Shown piece after piece: positions 59,686 to 64,000 of a stretch of DNA of 64,000 bases. Each line of letters begins with the position of its first letter. Position 1 is the stretch's first letter. This DNA is from Streptomyces termitum. GTDB taxonomy: Bacteria > Actinomycetota > Actinomycetes > Streptomycetales > Streptomycetaceae. The position numbers were made by a program, and so were the translations under genes. The notes under the pieces were generated by a model, which saw nothing but the letters and a program-made list of their open reading frames with translations, made no database searches and was not told where the DNA came from. The stretch covers positions 248,001-312,000 of the forward strand of contig NZ_BMUL01000009.1 in the NCBI RefSeq assembly GCF_014650175.1. The letters run 5' to 3'.

Positions 59686-61332
59686 ATGAGCGACGCCACC
59701 ACGCCCCCGCAGCAGCCCGCCCCCGACGCCCCGCACGACCCGGCCGACCCGCTCGCCCTCGCCGGGCTCTTCGCCGGCGGCGGCGAGGCGTGGCTGCCGC
59801 TCCTGAAGCCCGTGATCGAGGCCCGCCCGGAGGCCGACCGGTTCATCGGCCCCGGCCGCAGCCCGCAGGTCGTCCCCGTCCGCGAGCTCACCTTCCAGGC
59901 GCTCAAGCCGAACCCGCCGCACAAGTGGAAGGTCGTCGCCTTCGGCCAGAACCCCTACCCGAGGCCGGAGAGCGCCACCGGCATCGCCATGTTCGACAAC
60001 ACCTTCAACGACTGGAAGGACAGCCAGTTCGGACGGGTCGTCAGCATCCGCTGCCTCATCAAGGCGGCGGCGATGTGGAAGTACGGCATCGTCAAGAAGA
60101 CCCCCATCGCCGACGTCCGCGCCCTCCTCAAGGAGCGCGACACGGTCCAGCCGCCCGAGTGGTTCCAGGCCATGCTCACCCAGGGCGTCCTCCTCCTCAA
60201 CACCGCGCTGACCGCCAGCGCCGACGGCGCCCTCGCCACCGACCGGCACACCGCCTTCTGGCGGCCCGTCGCCGAGCGGATCGTCGAGGAGATCCTCCGC
60301 GCCAAGCAGGAGGCCGAGGACCCCGAGGACCGCGGCGTCGTCTTCGCCTGGTGGGGCGCCCACGCCCGCGGCCTGAAGAAGACGGTGCAGCGCCTGGAGA
60401 AGAACTACCCCGGCGTCGAGGTCCGCCACATCGACCACGCCAACCCGGCCGCCCAGGGCGACCTCTTCTGCGAGGGCGACCACTTCGCCACCGTCAACGA
60501 CGCCCTGCTCTCGCTCGGTTCCGAACCGGTCGACTGGCTCCCGAGCAAGGGCTGGGACCAGGCGGGCCCCGGCACCGGGCCGGGCGCCCCGGACGCCGCC
60601 GTCTCCTCCCGCATGGGCGCCTTCATCGCCTCCACGATGGAACTGCACCAGCTGTACCTGGAGCGGCTCACCAGCGTCCGCGACGAGGGGCAGGTCCTGC
60701 CGCCGCTCACCGGCGTCCTCGACAGCCCGCTGCTCCCCTTCGACGAGGCCGTCGCCCCGGTCACCGCGGTCCTCACCGGACTCGGCCGGCACATCGACCG
60801 CTCCCGGGAGTTCGGCAAGCGGCGCGCCGACGAACGCACCGGCCCCGGCCCCTCCGCCGACGCCATCGCCGCCCTCCACCTCTACACCTGCGAGTCCGGC
60901 TTCTACCGGGACATCAACGCCGTCCTGCGCTCCCCGGACCGCGACCGGGTGATCCCGTACCTGCCCTACCTGCGCCTGCTGTTCTCGGCGGTGGACTCGC
61001 TCCCGGTCCGGACCGAACCGCTGTGGCGCGGCGTCGCCCTGGACCTGCGCACCCAGTACCCCGTCGGCTCGACGGTCACCTGGTGGGGCGTCTCCTCCTG
61101 CACCTCCGAGCCGGGCGTCGCCCGCTCCTTCCTCGGCAGCCGGGGCAAGCGCACGCTGTTCGAGGTGACGCCGGCCCGCGCGGTGGGCATCCGCGACTTC
61201 TCCGCCTTCACCGGCGAGGAGGAGTACATCCTCACCCCGGGCACCCAGCTGGAGGTCACCGACGTGAAGGCCGAGCGCGGGGGCCTGTGCACGGTGCGGC
61301 TGCGGGAGGTGGAGACCCGCCTCGTCTCCTGA
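59686..61332 (+). CDS. Uracil-DNA-glycosylase-like domain fused to an ADP-ribosyltransferase domain
   Basis: A 548-residue two-domain protein. Residues about 25-290 follow family-1 UDG (Ung): motif A FGQNPYP at 86-92 (Ung has GQDPYH), QGVLLLNTALT at 166-176, GVVFAWWGAHA at 217-227, then HIDHANPAA at 248-256 in place of HPSPLS, and PVDWLP at 281-286 as in Ung. His251 fits the catalytic His; the catalytic Asp is Asn89. Residues about 385-548 are an R-S-E ADP-ribosyltransferase: Arg448 in LWRGV, SSCTS at 470-474, and GEEEYIL with Glu511 and Glu513 as ExE. No signal peptide. GGGAG is 8 bases before ATG 59686. Pairs with the upstream macrodomain gene. Confidence 0.85.
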   Translation: MSDATTPPQQPAPDAPHDPADPLALAGLFAGGGEAWLPLLKPVIEARPEADRFIGPGRSPQVVPVRELTFQALKPNPPHKWKVVAFGQNPYPRPESATGIAMFDNTFNDWKDSQFGRVVSIRCLIKAAAMWKYGIVKKTPIADVRALLKERDTVQPPEWFQAMLTQGVLLLNTALTASADGALATDRHTAFWRPVAERIVEEILRAKQEAEDPEDRGVVFAWWGAHARGLKKTVQRLEKNYPGVEVRHIDHANPAAQGDLFCEGDHFATVNDALLSLGSEPVDWLPSKGWDQAGPGTGPGAPDAAVSSRMGAFIASTMELHQLYLERLTSVRDEGQVLPPLTGVLDSPLLPFDEAVAPVTAVLTGLGRHIDRSREFGKRRADERTGPGPSADAIAALHLYTCESGFYRDINAVLRSPDRDRVIPYLPYLRLLFSAVDSLPVRTEPLWRGVALDLRTQYPVGSTVTWWGVSSCTSEPGVARSFLGSRGKRTLFEVTPARAVGIRDFSAFTGEEEYILTPGTQLEVTDVKAERGGLCTVRLREVETRLVS

Positions 61333-61405
61333 CCCGCCCCGCCCGTCCCCGTCACCCCCTCGCCCCACCGCACCCCGCCGACCAGCGGGAACGTACAGTG
61401 GGCCG

Positions 61406-62110
61406 ATGAAGATCGACGAGGCGGGAAGCACGGTGGGAACCCCGGCGGGGACCGGCGTCGACGGGGTGCGGAACTTCCGGGACGCCGGCGGCCTCGGGGC
61501 ACTGCCGTCCGGCGTCCTCTACCGCTCCGGCGCGCTGCACACCCTGTCGGCGCGCGGCGCGCGGGAGCTGACCGGCCTCGGGGTGCGCACGGTCGTGGAC
61601 CTGCGCAGCGGCCCCGAGACCGCCGACCGCCCGGACGTCCTGCACGGCATCCCCCTCACCCACCTGCACGTCCCGGTCTTCGCCGAGCAGCGGTGGCCGG
61701 ACGAGCAGATGGCCCTCTATCCGGCGATGGCCGAGCACGCGGGCCGCGCCGTCCTGGCGGTGCTCAGGCGGCTGGCCGCCGGGGACGGCGCCCCGGTCCT
61801 GGTCCACTGCGCCTCGGGGAAGGACCGCACCGGCGTCGTGGTCGCCCTCGTCCAGACCCTCTTCGGAGCGCCGGAGGAGTCGGTGACCGAGGACTTCCTG
61901 CGCTCCAACACCGCCCTGGGACTCTCCGAACCCCCGCTCTCCTCCCCGGCCCCGCGCGGCCACAACACCCGCCCGGTCACCGCCGCCCACCTGGCCCGCG
62001 CCCTGCTCTGGATCCGCAGCCACCACGGCTCCCTCCCCGCCTACCTCCGCACCCGGGGCGCCACGGAACAGGACCTCGCGGCCCTGCCCGTCGGTACCCC
62101 CGGCATCTGA
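61406..62110 (+). CDS. Tyrosine/dual-specificity protein phosphatase
   Basis: A 234-residue phosphatase of the bacterial Y_phosphatase3 type (like MptpB/Iph). GVRNFRDAGGL near 20-30 is the family N-terminal signature and HCASGKDRTG at 134-143 is the P-loop, Cys135 to Arg141. VDLRSGPE lies before it. It could act on phosphotyrosine or phosphoinositides. No ribosome site; TACAGT at 61394-61399 ends 6 bases before the ATG, so the mRNA is probably leaderless and has its own promoter, 73 bases after the UDG-ART stop. Confidence 0.92.
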   Translation: MKIDEAGSTVGTPAGTGVDGVRNFRDAGGLGALPSGVLYRSGALHTLSARGARELTGLGVRTVVDLRSGPETADRPDVLHGIPLTHLHVPVFAEQRWPDEQMALYPAMAEHAGRAVLAVLRRLAAGDGAPVLVHCASGKDRTGVVVALVQTLFGAPEESVTEDFLRSNTALGLSEPPLSSPAPRGHNTRPVTAAHLARALLWIRSHHGSLPAYLRTRGATEQDLAALPVGTPGI

Positions 62111-62129
62111 GCCGCGACCCGCCCGCCGC

Positions 62130-62816
62130 TCACCCCCCGTTCCGGAACACCCGCAGTCCGGACACCTCGAAGGACATCTCGCGGGTTTCCGGATCGGGCG
62201 CGGGGTGATACCGCCCCGCGCACACGGAGAGGTTGACGATCAGATAGGCGTGCCAGGAGCGGCCGACCCCCCGCCCGTCGGAGAAGACCCGCCGGCCGTC
62301 GACCCACCACACCACGGACCGCGTGCCGAACGAGATGCGCAGGTCCACCCAGCCGCCGGGGCGGATCTCGGGCGAGCGGTGGTAGCGGTACGTGCCCCGC
62401 ACCCGGTTGGACAGCTCCAGCAGGTCCGGGTTGTCCGGGTGGTACTCGAAGACGTCGACCTCCTGCCCGCCGTCCCGCCACGTCCAGATCGCGGGCCAGG
62501 CCCCCGTCTCCTCGGGCAGCCGCACCCGCGCCTCCAGGATGTCCCCGGTCCGCACCTGGAACCCCTCGGCACTGCCCTCCGTCGTCAGGAGCCCGGTGTC
62601 CCACAGGCCGTCGCGCCGCCGGGTCGCGCGGAACGTCCCCGAGCGGCTGTGGGCGGGATCGGCGACCAGGTGGTCCAGCTTGTTGTCGCGCGGGTTGACC
62701 GGGCCTCCGCCGGGATAGGCCCAGGAACGGCCGGCGACCCACTGTTCGGAAGAGGCGAAGTCGGCGGTGAACACCGGCTCGCCGGCGGGGGGAGGAGTGG
62801 GGGAGGAAAGGGGCAT
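62130..62816 (-). CDS. GH16-family beta-glucanase-like protein
   Basis: A 228-residue GH16-like beta-jelly-roll enzyme. The catalytic motif ExDxxE is intact as EVDVFEY, preceded by GAWPAIWTWRDGG; TYRYHRSPEIRPGGWVDLRISFG is the following strand set. It should cleave beta-1,3- or mixed beta-glucans or related galactans. No signal peptide or linker is present, odd for this family. AGGAG precedes ATG 62816. Divergent from a GH1 gene and convergent with the phosphatase. Confidence 0.88.
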   Translation of the reverse strand: MPLSSPTPPPAGEPVFTADFASSEQWVAGRSWAYPGGGPVNPRDNKLDHLVADPAHSRSGTFRATRRRDGLWDTGLLTTEGSAEGFQVRTGDILEARVRLPEETGAWPAIWTWRDGGQEVDVFEYHPDNPDLLELSNRVRGTYRYHRSPEIRPGGWVDLRISFGTRSVVWWVDGRRVFSDGRGVGRSWHAYLIVNLSVCAGRYHPAPDPETREMSFEVSGLRVFRNGG

Positions 62817-63008
62817 GGTGGCTCCTGTCCGGACGGAACGACGGTCTCCGGCCTTCCTGCCCACCCCCGCCCCACTCATGCGGAATCCCTCCCTCCCTGT
62901 CGAGAACCCGCCACGCTCCGTATCCGGAAGGGGGTGGCGGACGACACCCGGAGCCCGCCCTCCGCACACGCGCTCCGAGGACGGCAACACCCATTCCACG
63001 CAGGACTG

Positions 63009-63037
63009 TTGACTTCCTACCGGCCGGTACAGAGGAT
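63009..63037 (+). promoter_or_regulatory. Probable GH1 promoter with palindromic operator
   Basis: TTGACT at 63009-63014 and GAGGAT at 63032-63037 are 17 bases apart. The perfect palindrome TACCGGCCGGTA at 63018-63029 lies in the spacer, where a repressor would block the promoter. A weak CebR-like box (CTGAAGCGCTCCCG, 63058-63071, 10 of 14 matches to TGGGAGCGCTCCCA) lies inside the start of the gene. Confidence 0.5.
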
Positions 63038-63044
63038 CGCGTCC

Positions 63045-64000
63045 ATGTCGGCCACTCCTGAAGCGCTCCCGTCCTTCCCGCCCGATTTCCTGTGGGGCGT
63101 CTCCACCTCCGCCCATCAGATCGAAGGCGCCGTCGACGGCCGCGCCCGCTCGGTGTGGGACGACTTCGCCGCCGAACCCGGCCGGATCAGGGACGGCTCC
63201 ACCGCCGACACCGCCTGCGACCACGTGGCCCGCTACCGCGAGGACGTGGCGCTCATGCGCGACCTCGGCGTGGACGCGTACCGCTTCTCCGTCTCCTGGC
63301 CCCGGGTCCTCGCCCCCGGCGGACTCGACTTCTACGACCGGCTGGTCGACGAGCTGTGCGCCCAGGGGATCCGGCCGGTGCCGACCCTCTTCCACTGGGA
63401 CCTGCCCTCCGAGATCGAGGCCGCTGGCGGCTGGCTGGACCGGGACACCGCCTCCCGCTTCGCCGCCCACACCGAGACCGTCGCGGCGCGCCTCGGCGAC
63501 CGCGTCCAGAAGTGGATCACCCTCAACGAGCCCGCCGAGCACACCCTCCTGGGCCACGCCCTCGGCGAGCACGCGCCCGGCCACAAGCTCCTCTTCGACG
63601 CCCTGCCCGCCGCCCACCACCAGCTCCTCGCCCACGGCCTCGCCGCCCGGGTGCTGCGCGCGGCCGGCGCCACCGACATCGGCATCGCCAACTCCCACGG
63701 CCCGACCTGGCCCGCCTCCGACGGACCGGCCGACACCGAGGCCGCCGACCTCTACGACCTCATCCTCAACCGCCTCTTCTCCGACCCCCTGCTGCTGGGC
63801 CGCTACCCGGACGGCTTCGGCGACCTCATGCCCGGCGACGTCGCCGCCGACCTGAAGGTGATCTCCGAGGACACCCTCGACTGGTACGGCATCAACTTCT
63901 ACCAGCCGACGAAGGCGGGCGCGCCCACCGCCGACGACGTGGAGTTCTCCGGCGTCACCCTCCCCGCCGGCCTGCCCTTCTCCCTCCAGCCCATCGAGGG
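63045..64000 (+). CDS. GH1 beta-glucosidase (3' end beyond the window)
   Basis: The first 318 codons of a GH1 enzyme; the gene continues past 64000. FPPDFLWGVSTSAHQIEGA and SVWDDF are the N-terminal signatures, DAYRFSVSWPRVLA the second strand, TLFHWDLP the substrate-binding stretch, and ITLNEPAEHTLLGH carries the acid/base Glu of TLNEP. WYGINFYQP near residue 285 precedes the nucleophile motif, which is not yet reached. No signal peptide: it should hydrolyse imported cello- or laminari-oligosaccharides. The neighbouring GH16 gene suggests beta-1,3-glucan use. Confidence 0.95.
   Translation, partial: MSATPEALPSFPPDFLWGVSTSAHQIEGAVDGRARSVWDDFAAEPGRIRDGSTADTACDHVARYREDVALMRDLGVDAYRFSVSWPRVLAPGGLDFYDRLVDELCAQGIRPVPTLFHWDLPSEIEAAGGWLDRDTASRFAAHTETVAARLGDRVQKWITLNEPAEHTLLGHALGEHAPGHKLLFDALPAAHHQLLAHGLAARVLRAAGATDIGIANSHGPTWPASDGPADTEAADLYDLILNRLFSDPLLLGRYPDGFGDLMPGDVAADLKVISEDTLDWYGINFYQPTKAGAPTADDVEFSGVTLPAGLPFSLQPIE

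Noticed and set aside
63058..63071. CebR operator inside the GH1 gene
   Set aside because: Only 10 of 14 positions match and it lies within coding sequence; mentioned in the promoter entry but not claimed.
1..64000. CRISPR array, tRNA or rRNA genes, integrase, transposase, phage structural genes
   Set aside because: I looked for repeated spacer patterns, T-loop-like GGTTCGA sequences with acceptor stems, and mobile-element proteins, and found none that held up.

Overview
The window reads as chromosomal DNA of a Streptomyces or very close relative. By eye the G+C is very high, with almost every codon ending in G or C. Other signs are GTG, TTG and probably CTG starts, a WhiB-type regulator, DasR-type palindromes beside a chitin-active LPMO, a roadblock protein, and a class IV lanthipeptide locus almost identical to the venezuelin locus. 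I see no rRNA, tRNA, CRISPR array, insertion sequence, integrase or phage gene. About 52 protein genes are supported; the last runs off the right edge.

Layout. 1-9.3 kb: small catabolic and stress units: a racemase-like protein with an amidohydrolase, an erythromycin-esterase-like protein divergent from a two-HTH MerR regulator, and a translationally coupled flavin monooxygenase / SDR / transporter operon divergent from a TetR regulator. The transporter is an MFS half fused in frame to a TauE/SafE half. 9.3-14.5 kb: a venezuelin-like lanthipeptide cluster (LanL synthetase, 51-residue precursor, two-gene ABC exporter). 15-20.7 kb: NmrA-like reductase / TetR pair, a two-gene HEAT-repeat module in which the second gene is a MerR-HEAT fusion with a MerR-type 19-bp-spacer promoter in front, and an ArsR-rhodanese regulator divergent from an MFS exporter. 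20.7-33.4 kb: a minus-strand run of coupled genes (DUF4132, a 1636-residue unknown, MoxR AAA+ ATPase, DUF5682-VWA fusion, SWIM protein, small membrane protein) that corresponds to the E. coli yehI/L/M/P/Q set.

33.6-44.6 kb: lipoprotein, ArsR, orphan roadblock protein, a secreted protein combining an M4 and an M28 metalloprotease with a chitin-binding-like domain, an XRE regulator, an AA10 LPMO behind a DasR-like site, and a TetR / MpaB-type oxygenase pair. 44.8-48.5 kb: ABC ATPase, permease, histidine kinase and LuxR-type response regulator in one direction. 48.5-56.5 kb: GNAT / exonuclease pair, TetR / SGNH hydrolase pair, WhiB and three alpha/beta or serine hydrolases. 56.7-58.8 kb: cold-shock protein with a long structured AT-richer leader, then a DEAD-box helicase, closed by a strong terminator. 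58.8-62.1 kb: a macrodomain protein, a protein joining a family-1 uracil-DNA-glycosylase-like domain to an R-S-E ADP-ribosyltransferase domain, and a dual-specificity/tyrosine phosphatase. 62.1-64 kb: GH16 and GH1 beta-glucan enzymes, divergent.

The best candidate for an undescribed system is the macrodomain / UDG-ART pair at 58842-61332: one protein carries a DNA-base-recognition fold and an ADP-ribosylating domain, and its immediate upstream neighbour carries the fold that binds or removes ADP-ribose. Secondary candidates are the MerR-HEAT module, the MFS-TauE fusion, the M4-M28 fusion and the yeh-like MoxR/VWA locus.
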